Assembly: GCA_016256075.1 (NCBI GenBank)
Contig: SDVU01000014.1
Location: forward strand, 1 to 30,883
Source: Dictyocoela muelleri
Taxonomy: Eukaryota > Microsporidia
Direction of reading: 5' to 3'
Length of the DNA stretch: 30,883 nucleotides
The stretch's first letter is position 1. Each line of letters begins with the position of its first letter. Shown one piece after another: positions 19,676 through 28,433 of the stretch. The notes under the pieces were generated by a model. It ran no database searches. It worked only from the letters and a program-made list of their open reading frames with translations, and was not told where the DNA came from. Both the position numbers and the translations under genes were made by a program.

Positions 19676-19830
19676 TATTCGCAAGGAAAGCATTTTATTC
19701 GCAAGGAAAGCATTTTATTCGCAAGGAAAGCATTTATTCGCAAGGAAAGCATTTATTCGCAAGGAAAGCATTTTATTCGCAAGAAAAGGATTTTATTCAC
19801 AAGGAAAACATTTTATTCGCAAGGAAAGCA
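19676..19830 (+). repeat. Tandem repeat of about 20 bp derived from the Merlin-5 terminus
   Basis: Eight units of ATTCGCAAGGAAAGCATTTT, with one or two T or TA differences, lie directly inside the left end. The ATTCGCAAGGA word is the terminal repeat itself. The array could bind several transposase molecules, but that is inference. Confidence 0.9.
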
Positions 19831-19872
19831 TTTTTTATTTTTTTTATTATATATGAATAATAAGTTTTACCC

Positions 19873-20791
19873 ATGTTTATCAAATATAATTCGGCTTTAT
19901 TTATTTCAGAAACAGAGGCACTAAGTTTTTTAATAGATATGAGAATTATATGCAACAAAAAGCAATGTATTGACATAAGATGCCAAGGTGTTGAAACTAC
20001 GGAAGTGAAAATTGATGTTGGTATAAGGAAACAAATATATTATAGATGTAATGTAAAAAAAATGCCGTAAAAAAATGTTCTATTTTTCCTGATGTTTTCA
20101 AAGGCTCTAAATTACTCCTAAATGAATTACTATATTTAGTTTTTATGTATTTGCTAAATGAGAGGAATTATCGTTTGCATTAAGTACTTGCATTTCAGAA
20201 TCGACTTATATAAGATGTAAGTCTAAAATTAACGATATTTTCCAAAATATATGATAATCGTTTCCGTCGAATAGGAGGACCGGGAGTTCGAGTGCATTCG
20301 ATGAATCGGTTATTACGCGGCCTGGTAAAATAAGATCTCCAACATCTATTGATGATCAAACTCGGGAAACTACTTGTCTATTTGGCGGAATTGAAGAAAA
20401 CAATAATTTAATTTTTTTTCCTTGAGATAGTACCTAATCGACAAATAGAAACATTAGTAGATGTTATTTCAAGAAAGATATCACCCAAAAGCATTCTGAT
20501 TACTTACGGATACCCTTCATATCCAGGCGCAGCCAAAAAAGTGAAAAGGGCCCATTTAATAGTTAATCATACGGAAGGTTTTACTAATATTGATGGTGAT
20601 CATACAAATTCAATTGAAAATTTAGGGTCACATCTTAAACTAACTATTAGCTCTAGACATGGAGTTATGAAATCTAATATTGATGCCTTTTGAATGAATT
20701 TGAGTTTAGAAAGAAATATATTAACTATTCAAACAAACAGTCCGTCGATATTTTATTTCTGGAGATTCTTAACCTGATTTTTAAACAATAA
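19873..20791 (+). pseudogene. Merlin-5 transposase, heavily broken
   Basis: The ATG at 19873 is directly preceded by CCC and starts MFIKYNSALFISETEALSFL. The zinc-ribbon remnant CNKKQ...IYYRCN follows. Past several frame changes one finds DESVITRPGKIRSPTSIDD with the first Asp (near 20300), IVPNRQIETLVDVISRK (near 20430), ILITYGYPSYPGAA (near 20500, where the second Asp has become Tyr), and HTNSIENLGSHLK (near 20600, Gly where the family has Trp). The best C-terminus is LEILNLIFKQ at a TAA (20791). Motifs and spacing resemble Merlin-2 most. Loss of the catalytic Asp and multiple shifts make it inactive. Confidence 0.8.
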
Positions 20792-21035
20792 ATTCAATAT
20801 TGTTAAGATTTAATAATATTTTAATAATTTTTTGCAACATTATCTACAATATATATATAAAAATCTAAATTAAAATAAGCTAAAATTTTATTTAATTTAT
20901 GTCCACAATATTTTTTTAATTATACCCCGAATGATATTATGGTAGCCCATATCCTAATTTACTATATTTTAATAAGGGGGCCACTGTTCGCAAGGATCGC
21001 CGTCTTCTTTATCTCTTCTCATCTTAAAACAATTT

Positions 21036-21971
21036 TTTTACTAAGTGAATCATTACTAGAATTTTGAAAAATTCAGGCTTTGCTACATGTTCGGTTTCAT
21101 TAAAGAAATTTCCCTGTTGTTTTCGAATTTGCAGATTTATCTCCAATCAAGACAAATCGATAGATTCCGACAATTTGTTTCGATTTCTCACTGGTATCTT
21201 CTTATTGTTTAGAAGTTCTCTTCTTTACGGATAAAAGTCTCTTATAATATTTTTATGATGATTCTTGGGCGTACTTCTGCTTAAGATGAAAGTTTAAGCA
21301 TAACCCATGACTGCTGATGAGATGATTTAATATATTTTATCGTGCTCAATAATTATTTTAAGACGTCTAATTAAACTTTAGTATTCCAGTTACATATGTG
21401 TGAGATTTCTTTGAAGGCATGCATCTATGCTAAGACATCCAAAAATTCAATTGACTTGAGAAAATTAATCACGTGTATCATCTTCAAACAATAAGGGTAT
21501 TCTTTTATTTAAAAGAAGTTCGGACATTTTTTTTTTCATCCTGGTTAATTTTTGTGGCTATCATTTTGAATTTTTCAAGTATCATATATTTATTTTACAA
21601 ATTTTCTACTTGAATTCATTTTTGCGATCTTACCCCGTTCTTTCTTTTAAAAACTAATAAATTGAAATGAATCGATATATTTGGAAATTATTTATTAAAA
21701 ACTCGATCGCGAAAACTCAACATACTATCTGACCAAGCCACAATATTTACAGTTTAGTAATTTTTTATAATACAACAAAATGTCAGCGTTTTTTAAATTT
21801 AGATTAAATACCCGATTTTTTTAGATGGTTTTTTTACACGAATTTGAAATAACACGGTGATATTTTTGTTCATAATTCTGGTTTAGATATAAAAATATAG
21901 CGAATTTCACAGTAACATACAATTTTTTATTGTTTTTTAAATTTTAGATAAACTTTTATGGAATTTAAAAA
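21036..21971. other. No gene recognised; possible decayed coding DNA
   Basis: The base composition is less AT-extreme than in neighbouring spacers. Short minus-strand stretches such as MKKKMSELLLNKRIPLLFED (near 21530) and GIYRFVLIGDKSANSKT (near 21150) read for a while before stops. I cannot assign a family. No terminal repeats are seen. Confidence 0.35.
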
Positions 21972-22030
21972 AAGGGGCTTGTTTTAAAAGATGCCTAGCA
22001 TCAAGGGGGGTCTTGGATTGAAATTTTAAA
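21972..22030 (+). repeat. Motif block shared with 16246-16290 and 14731-14857
   Basis: GGGCTTGTTTTAAAAGATGC followed by CTAGCATCAAGG resembles the reverse complement of the 32-bp unit at 14731. The next part, TCTTGGATTGAAA, matches the block at 16278-16291. It joins two parts that flank the 354-aa gene. Confidence 0.6.
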
Positions 22031-22487
22031 AAAATAAAATTAAAAATAAATTAATAAATTATTATTTTTTTTTAATTAAAATTAATTATAACAAATCCAA
22101 TTCAACAATTTATTAGAATATATACAAATATATTTTCAAATTCGCCTCTTACTAAAACAAAATATTTTTCTTCTAAATTTATTTAACTATTTTACTATCT
22201 AAATCGCATCTTTTAACAGTATTTTTATTTTTCTTTTAATATTAAAATCCGACCAAAAACTTTTAATATTGTTGGTATGTGTACATCACGTGCTAGAAAA
22301 CCAAAACTATGTTTTATAAACTTATGTTGTAAACCAATTTTTTGCACATTGATTTATAATTTAATTTCTTTATTGTGGTATTTGATAGTTTTAAAATAAA
22401 TTAGGTTACTTATAATTATTTTCTGCCATAACTGAGCAAATGAAATGAAAATACGTTTGAATTTCTAATATTTAAATTTTATATTTT
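22031..22487. other. AT-rich spacer, no gene seen
   Basis: No open frame or clear repeat was found between the motif block and dispersed repeat B. Confidence 0.4.
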
Positions 22488-22628
22488 GCCTAAATTGACA
22501 AAAGTTACGAGAATATCAGTATTTTAGCATTGTAAATTTATAATTTTTTAAAAATTGTGTCATCATATTTTAAACATCTTTTTATGGCTGATAAATTCTT
22601 AATATTTATTGTTAATTAAATCATGACT
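22488..22628 (+). repeat. Dispersed repeat B (partner at 14497-14638)
   Basis: It is collinear with repeat A, with several small gaps and about 80 percent identity by eye. No gene is next to it here, unlike repeat A. Confidence 0.8.
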
Positions 22629-22639
22629 AGAGCAACCAC

Positions 22640-22730
22640 ATATATGCATTTAAATATGCATTTAAACACATGAAATATGCATTTATATATGCATTTATGA
22701 GATTGAATATGCGTTTATATATGCATTTAT
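22640..22730. repeat. Tandem ATATGCATTTA-type repeat
   Basis: Seven ATGCATTTA-like words (one as ATGCGTTTA) occur in about 90 bp, in units of 11 to 26 bp. ATGCAT is self-complementary, so the array is nearly symmetrical. Confidence 0.8.
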
Positions 22731-22744
22731 GAAGTAAGATATAT

Positions 22745-23660
22745 CCCTTTTTTAACCGATTCGTTTCTTAATTTAGTTCTTAATTAATTATATATGAGCC
22801 TATATAGGTATAGATTTTGTCACAAAAACAAGTTTAAAAATAAATAGCTATTGCCTAAAAAAAGAAAAAAATTAAAACATTTTTTAAGCAGTCGCTAAGC
22901 CATAATAAATAAAAATTATCACTTTTAATAAAAAAATACCATTTATTAGTATAACTTTACAACTTAAATGAATTTTAAATTGAAAAGGAAGATAATTTAT
23001 ATAGTATGGATAAATTGTTGAATATGCGAATTAAAATTTTAAAAAGATATATGTGTTATTGAAATAAAGAAACGCCTATTCATGAATATTTTCGGAGGAG
23101 AATTGGTTTTTTTCGATAATTTTTTTCGATAATTTTTTTTTAAAATTAAAAAATACGTTCGATACTTAATGAAATGTATGTAGTTTACGTAAACAATAAA
23201 TTGTATATGTCTTTTTTTATATTTTTTTAAAAAATAATTAAATTATACTCTGTTTCATTTTACAGTTAAAGAAATTTTTTATTAATTTATTCTTCTTTAA
23301 ATCAATATTTTCAGGCAGTTAAACAGCATAATTTATCGAAAAATATTTCTTGCAACTAAAAAACAAATATTTCTTTATAATTCTTTAATTATTTACAATA
23401 TTAATAAATTCTTAGATGACATACCGATTTTTGATCCAGTCCGTGTATTTCAAATAATAATATCATCACGGCAAATAAAAATACAATTCCTTATACTATA
23501 AAGAAATTTTAAAAAGAGCCCGAAACAGCTTCTAGTAAATTTTTCTTATTTTTAATAACCGAATTAGGTATTGTTCATATCTTAACCTGTTCTATTTTTT
23601 TCTCCAATTAATTTTCAAGGTTAAATTTTTGAAAAACGATAAAAATATTTGATTATTTGT
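22745..23660. other. AT-rich spacer, no gene seen
   Basis: There are long A and T runs and no credible frame. Two adjacent TTTTTCGATAAT copies are at 23109-23137. Confidence 0.4.
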
Positions 23661-23665
23661 AATGT

Positions 23666-23909
23666 AATCTCTTATCAAACGAATTATACACTCTAAAGAA
23701 ATAATAAGAGATAGATAAAGTATATTAGAATAAGCTTTGAATTTTCTGTTGATAAACGTTTCTGGTTTATTTTTTATAAAATATAAATCATAGGTTTATT
23801 AAGAAAACTAAACCAGAAATGTTTATTTATAGAAAATTAAAAGCTTATTTCAATATAATTTATTAATTTTACATCGTTTCATTAGAGAGACATAACCCGT
23901 TGGAGAACC
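23666..23909. mobile_element. Foldback MITE with GGTTCTC terminus, left end decayed
   Basis: The right end, read inward, is GGTTCTCCAACGGGTTATGT, like the 671-bp element. The arms share AATAAGCTTT, AATTTTCT and TTTCTGGTTTA in inverted order around a centre near 23790. The left end is diverged and no clear target duplication is found. Confidence 0.7.
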
Positions 23910-23945
23910 TTAAATCTTATATAGAGAATAATTATGTCGGAAATC

Positions 23946-23982
23946 GTGCTATATATATATATACATATATATATGTATATGC
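23946..23982. repeat. AT-rich microsatellite (TA/CA)
   Basis: This is a simple TATATATACATATATATATG array. Confidence 0.9.
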
Positions 23983-24736
23983 ATTTGATGAAATTATAAA
24001 CATCAGATTTACGCATACTGATATAATATAAGATGCAGAATTTGTAATTAAAAGTTTAGAATCTTCTCTTTGTATTTCAGAAAATCTTTAAAAAATCTTC
24101 GATATTTACTGAAATTAGATTTTGATCTACATAAATCAACAAAAAAAATCGATCTTGTACAAAATACCTTGGCATTCTGACAAAAAATTCCAGAAGTACT
24201 TCAATATTATACTCTAAAAACATCAATATATATATATCTTTGATCGAACTGGGATTAATTAATGATTAAATATCTACTTTTCTCGTGCAATTCTTTTTTA
24301 AAAGTAATCATGTGATTTTTCTAATGTTTATAAATCAGTTTTATTAATTTATTTCGAATGAATAATAGGCACCATTTTTGAAAATCTTTTTTAAATTAAA
24401 ATTTATCAATTTTTAGAAAGACATATTTGCATTTAGAAAGATTTTTAAATAATTTAGCGGTGTTTTATGGCTATTTTATAAATATTTTATTTCTGATCGC
24501 TATTTTTTTGTTGGAATATGTGGGGTAACTAGACCTTTTAAAAAATTACAATAATTACAGAACATGAAGTGTAAATAATGCCAAAAGGTTTACTCGATGT
24601 ACATTAAATTTGACTAATTCTGCTCATTTTGATATTTTTGTTTTTTAGATTCTATATTTTTTTTGACATACTTCTTTTTTATTACAAAATTGATAATAAT
24701 TATGACCGCGAATTTATAGTATATATATATATTTAT
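23983..24736. other. AT-rich spacer, no gene seen
   Basis: No credible frame. At 24411-24445 there are two TTTAGAAAGA words, weakly like the motif at 16246. Confidence 0.4.
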
Positions 24737-25059
24737 ATTAAATGCTGAAACATCAATGACTGCCAACTCGATGAGTTGTCTCCAACCTTGGTCTTTAGAC
24801 ATTTTGTTCTTGGTGTTCGAATAATACGTCACTTTCATACCTACCCAGAAGTCCAACTGTATACGCTATTTTCATTTTGTCAATGACTCAGCAGGATGCA
24901 GGTAATTAGTGGTTGTCAGGAATTTTTATTTTCACTACTTTTTTTGACGAGATGCTTCGCCACACTCACTTCCACTCCTAGAAGAGTCATTTATACTTCA
25001 TTGTCATATTAGACTAAGTCTTAATCAGCTATATCACACCTAAACAACTGTATATTAAG
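24737..25059 (-). mobile_element. SINE copy 4, body with alternative 5' end
   Basis: The minus strand matches the SINE body from AATATACAGTTGTTTAGGTG through CTGAGTCATTGACAAAATG to a decayed 3' tail (CATTGATGTTTCAGCATTT). It lacks the tRNA-like head: upstream of AATATACAG the sequence becomes GGGATAAAACCTT and then 16-bp repeats. Confidence 0.8.
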
Positions 25060-25067
25060 GTTTTATC

Positions 25068-25150
25068 CCAAAATGCCGAATTCACAATATGTCGAATTCA
25101 CAATATGTCGAATTCACAATATGTCGACTTCACAATATGTCGACTTCTAA
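25068..25150 (-). repeat. 16-bp tandem repeat upstream of SINE copy 4
   Basis: About five units of GAATTCGACATATTGT (minus strand) occur, the last ones with GAAGTCGACATATTGT. They directly precede the alternative 5' end of SINE copy 4 in its transcriptional orientation. Confidence 0.9.
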
Positions 25151-25204
25151 AAATGTTGAATTATCAAAATTTCGAATTTTTTGCCAATCTAAAAAAATAT
25201 AAAA

Positions 25205-25365
25205 GATAATAAATAAAAGTTTATTCAGATAAACAATTAATTATTTTCCTACTTTTAATTTAATCGGATTTTATATTGTTAAATTTAATTAAAAAAACAA
25301 AAAAAAATCAATTAAATAAAAAGTTAAAAAACAATTAATTATTTATTTGAATAAACTTTTAATAT
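25205..25365. repeat. Foldback repeat
   Basis: AAAAGTTTATTCA and CAATTAATTATTT blocks on the left pair with TGAATAAACTTTT and its neighbours on the right, giving arms of about 60 bp. It lies between the two head-to-head SINEs. Its ends are not defined. Confidence 0.7.
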
Positions 25366-25379
25366 TTAATATCTCTACA

Positions 25380-25838
25380 GGCCAGATAGCTCAGTGTTAA
25401 CACTCTTGAATGTAATATTTAAGTAGCGTGGTTCGAATCCCGCTGACGTCACTCTTTAATAAATAATGAGGGATTGACATTAAGCGGTCAAAAAATATAG
25501 AAATATAGCTTAATATACAGTTGTTCCAGTGTGGTATGACCGATTAAGACTTGGTCTAATATGATAATGAAGCAGAAGGGACTCTCCTAGGTGTGGGGAT
25601 GAGTGCGGCGACGCATCTCGGCAAAAAGTATTGAAGATTAAAAATTCATGAAAAGGCACTAATTACCTGTATCCTGCCGAGTCATTGATAAAACGAAAAT
25701 CGCGTATACAGCTGGGTTTCTGGGTAGCTTAGGGAGTGACGTATTATTGGAACACCAGGAACCAAAGGTCATAAGACCACGGTAGGAGACAACTCCTCGA
25801 ATTGGCAGCTATGGATGTTGTCAGCATGTAATATATAT
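25380..25838 (+). mobile_element. SINE copy 5, full length, best reference copy
   Basis: The head (25380-25455) has an A-box-like TAGCTCAGTG and a B-box-like GGTTCGAATCC. The T-arm would be GCG-GG/CC-CGC with one extra base, and an anticodon-type stem CTTGA/TTAAG encloses a 9-base loop. The body follows with TTGTTCCAGTGTGGTATGAC, GTGCGGCGACGCATCTCGG, TCCTGCCGAGTCATTGATAA and CGCGTATACAGCTGGG, then a tail with GGATGTTGTCAGCATG and a TA-rich end. It has no open frame. Such elements are transcribed by RNA polymerase III and depend on a LINE enzyme. No LINE is seen in this window. Confidence 0.88.
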
Positions 25839-25924
25839 CTATATTTACGAAGTTAAATATATTTTAAAATTTTGAAATAAAATATAAAGTTATTTTAAAT
25901 CTAAAATTATAAATAAAAATATAT

Positions 25925-26015
25925 TTTTACAAATAATTTAATTAATTTCTTTCATTTTAAAATTAATTTCTTTCAGGTAAAATTAACTTCTTTTAGTTTT
26001 AAATTAACTTCTTTC
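25925..26015 (-). repeat. Direct repeats over the 3' end of the 409-aa gene
   Basis: On the minus strand the word GAAAGAAGTTAATTT or GAAAGAAATTAATTT recurs about four times. The first copy contains the last codons and stop of the gene (ERS-stop), and the others lie in its 3' flank. Confidence 0.8.
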
Positions 26016-27233
26016 AATACATCTAATTCTTTTACAAGGTGTCTCACATTTAAAATCTGAACATTCACAAACATATTGACAATTGCCCCGATCTACAAAA
26101 TTTCGTGAATAAATAAGCCTATCTATCATCGAGAGTTTTTTATTTTCTTTAAATATCTGATATAAATCTTTTTTTAGACTGTTAGCTAATCTTTCAAGCA
26201 ATTTCTTTAAATAATTATAATCTTCACCATCATCTTCATCATTGATTTTAAAAAATCCAATTCTTGATAAGATACCTTTGCTCGAACTTCTTAGACCCTT
26301 AAAAATGCCACTATCATCAATAAGTTCATTATTAAATTTCAATATCCCCCAATAATCTCTGATTTCACCATTATTCTCATAAACAATTATATTCTTAATT
26401 ACCGGGTTATCACTTTTAAATTCCTTTGCAATTTTTTCATAATAATTTTTTATAGTCGTTATCATATCTAAACCGCTTATAAATATTTCATTTTTTAAAA
26501 ACTCCTCATATCTGTTTATTTTGTCTATTGTATTTTTCAACTGGTATTGTGAATTATTTTCGGAATATTCCTTTACCTTAAGAAATAGTTTAGCTAGTTT
26601 TTCAATAATTTCCGGATTTATGTTTATTTTATCTTTAACTGAATTTTCATCATTTTTAAATTCCTCAATTTCTAAATCATTAAAGATATTTTCATTTATA
26701 CTTTTATCATTTATACTTTTATCATTTATACTTTTTTCATTTATACTTTTATCATTTATACTTTTCAAAATATTATTATTTGAATTATAATTCATTTTGA
26801 TAGAAACATCAGATCTATCATTACCTTTATAATTACTTTTATTACTTTCAAAATTCTCATCTTTATACCCCGTTTTTTTTTCTTGATCATTACTTATAGT
26901 AACCAAAGAAATTGAAGATGCAATTTTACTATTGATATTTTTATCATTAAAATCACGTTCAGATCGTTTATCATTAATATTATGTTCAGGTTCTTTGTCA
27001 TTTAAGCTATGTTCAGATCCATTATCATTAATATCAGGTTCAGATCCTTTTTCATTTACTTCATGTTCGGAATCATAATCATTTCTTAATTTTTTTATTA
27101 ATTTTTCAGTTATGGTCTTCATAAACTTTTCAATATCTTCTTTGTTATCGTCATTGTTCTTAATTACAAACTTTAAGTTAATAGGTTCATTATAAACATG
27201 CAAGAAAAGCAAGAATAAAAAATTTGAATTCAT
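26004..27233 (-). CDS. 409-aa probable secreted repeat protein with six-Cys C-terminus
   Basis: This is an intact frame from the ATG at 27233 (MNSNFLFLLFLHVYNEPINL). The hydrophobic start looks like a signal peptide. Residues about 53-100 hold four or five acidic units of 9-10 residues (GSEHSLNDKE type), and about 157-183 five-residue SINDK/SINEK units encoded by a 15-bp repeat. The middle is Asn/Lys/Glu rich and probably helical (residues about 205-275). The last 25 residues have six cysteines spaced C-x3-C-x-C-x4-C-x3-C-x4-C, which suggests disulphides in an extracellular setting. There is no CCC before the start; TCC lies about 17 bases upstream. No family is recognised. It may be a secreted or spore-surface protein facing the host, which is inference. 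Confidence 0.75.
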   Translation of the reverse strand: MNSNFLFLLFLHVYNEPINLKFVIKNNDDNKEDIEKFMKTITEKLIKKLRNDYDSEHEVNEKGSEPDINDNGSEHSLNDKEPEHNINDKRSERDFNDKNINSKIASSISLVTISNDQEKKTGYKDENFESNKSNYKGNDRSDVSIKMNYNSNNNILKSINDKSINEKSINDKSINDKSINENIFNDLEIEEFKNDENSVKDKININPEIIEKLAKLFLKVKEYSENNSQYQLKNTIDKINRYEEFLKNEIFISGLDMITTIKNYYEKIAKEFKSDNPVIKNIIVYENNGEIRDYWGILKFNNELIDDSGIFKGLRSSSKGILSRIGFFKINDEDDGEDYNYLKKLLERLANSLKKDLYQIFKENKKLSMIDRLIYSRNFVDRGNCQYVCECSDFKCETPCKRIRCIERS

Positions 27234-27416
27234 TGTTTTTTAAAATTGGATTTTTTTATTCCTATTTAGGAAATATGTTTTAAAAATTACTCAAAATATG
27301 AAACAATTAAATTTATTTCAAAATTTAAATTTATAAAAAATTAAAACACCATCAAATTAATATAATTAATAATTTTTATAAAAAAATAAAAAAATTAATA
27401 TTATTAAAATTTTCTA

Positions 27417-27695
27417 TATTGTCCCTCATATGACAAGAAATTAGCAAAATGAAAAACAGATCAGAAAAAAAATACTTTTTTGAGTTACTCCGCATGATAT
27501 TAGCAGGAATTAAAAAAATATGCTAAATCTTACTTTATATAGTCTATTAATCAATGGTTGATTAGACTATATTTCGTAAGATTTAGAATATTTTTTTAAT
27601 TCCTGCTAATATCATGCGGAGTAACTCTAAAAAGTATATTTTTTTTTCTGATCTGTTTTTCATTTTGCTAATTTCTTGTCATATGAGGGACAATA
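27417..27695. mobile_element. 279-bp nearly perfect foldback MITE, TA-flanked
   Basis: Arms of about 135 bp pair with only a few mismatches around a centre near 27555. The ends are TATTGTCCCTCATATGACAA and its inverse, and each side has a TA outside, as expected for Tc1/mariner-type insertion. The low arm divergence suggests a young insertion. It lies about 180 bp upstream of the 409-aa gene start. Confidence 0.88.
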
Positions 27696-27712
27696 TACGA
27701 AAATTTCTATTT

Positions 27713-28433
27713 TTTTAATAAATTATATTTTGTGTGCGATTTTTAGGCTTATGGAGCCCTCTGGGTCTCATTTTATTTTTATTTTTTAAAAAAATTGAAA
27801 TGATTCAAAATAATGTGCAAGAGATTTGTTTAAAAGATGTTTCGATTGATTGAAATTTGATTTGCTTTTGATTATTTTCTGGGGGGGGATTTTAAACATA
27901 TGTTTTTTTCGTTGAAAATTATCAAGTGATCTAAAACTTTCCTTTTGATTTCTAATAAAAAATTAAGCGAAAGACGGTCCCAGAGAGTACCCTTTTCCGT
28001 GATTTTTATTTTTTTTAAAAAAATACTCTAATCATAAATTTAACAAAAAAATACAATTATCTGCACATTTTTCTTCTTTTCCTCCTAATGTTACATTGCC
28101 TTTATATAAATCGTAAAAAACCCCGATCCCGAAAAACGATTATTTTTTTATCCTTAAAAAATACAAAAAATATAATACTTTAATTATTGTGCGATTGAAA
28201 AAAAGGATACACCATAGAGGGACATTTTTTTAATAGGAGTAGTTGTGAAAAAATGAAAAAAAACAATAATTGTTGCGCGCGAAGCGCGTAACCACTCGAA
28301 AAGTGAGCACTTAAAGGCATATTTTTAAAACTAGATTCAAATCTTTACTTTAAATTAAAAAAAAATTTATCTTTTAAAAAAATAACACTCCCTAAATGAT
28401 GGATCATTATAAAAAAACAAACCTAAAAGAAAC
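27713..28433. other. AT-rich spacer with one GC-rich hairpin, no gene seen
   Basis: At 28275-28291 TGCGCGCGAAGCGCGTA forms a short GC hairpin in very AT-rich surroundings. A GGGTCTCATTTTATTTTTAT stretch at 27764 resembles a terminal repeat of the Merlin-1 type, but no partner was found. Confidence 0.4.

Larger units (their letters stand above)
19636..21001 (+). mobile_element. Merlin-5 element, 1366 bp, with exact 8-bp duplication
   Basis: GTCTTCTT flanks both sides (19628-19635 and 21002-21009). The inverted ends are GGCTCTCCTTGCGAATAGTG and GGCGATCCTTGCGAACAGTG. Just inside the left end the terminal sequence is repeated in inverted orientation (CCACTATTCGCAAGG, 19672-19686), and then as tandem ATTCGCAAGGAAAGC units. 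The transposase gene is inside. Confidence 0.92.
19498..21029. mobile_element. Foldback MITE interrupted by Merlin-5
   Basis: The left arm (19498-19570, TTAAGATGAGAAGAGATGAA onward) pairs with 19587-19635. It continues, after Merlin-5, with 21002-21029 (CTTCTTTATCTCTTCTCATC). The two halves of the MITE join exactly if Merlin-5 and one copy of GTCTTCTT are set aside. Confidence 0.8.

Noticed and set aside
19676-19830. CRISPR-like array
   Set aside because: Units follow head to tail with no unique spacers and are copies of the Merlin-5 terminus. The same holds for 706-901, 14731-14857 and 25068-25150.
25380-25455. A functional tRNA gene (also at 16730 and 29848)
   Set aside because: The A and B boxes are clear, but the acceptor strands do not pair, the anticodon loop has two extra bases, the T-stem has an extra base, and the sequence continues into a shared 350-bp body. 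It is a SINE head. The loop would place GTA as anticodon, too weak to name a parent tRNA.
26521-26790. 89-codon plus-strand hydrophobic frame
   Set aside because: It arises from the complement of the SINDK repeat tract in the 409-aa gene.
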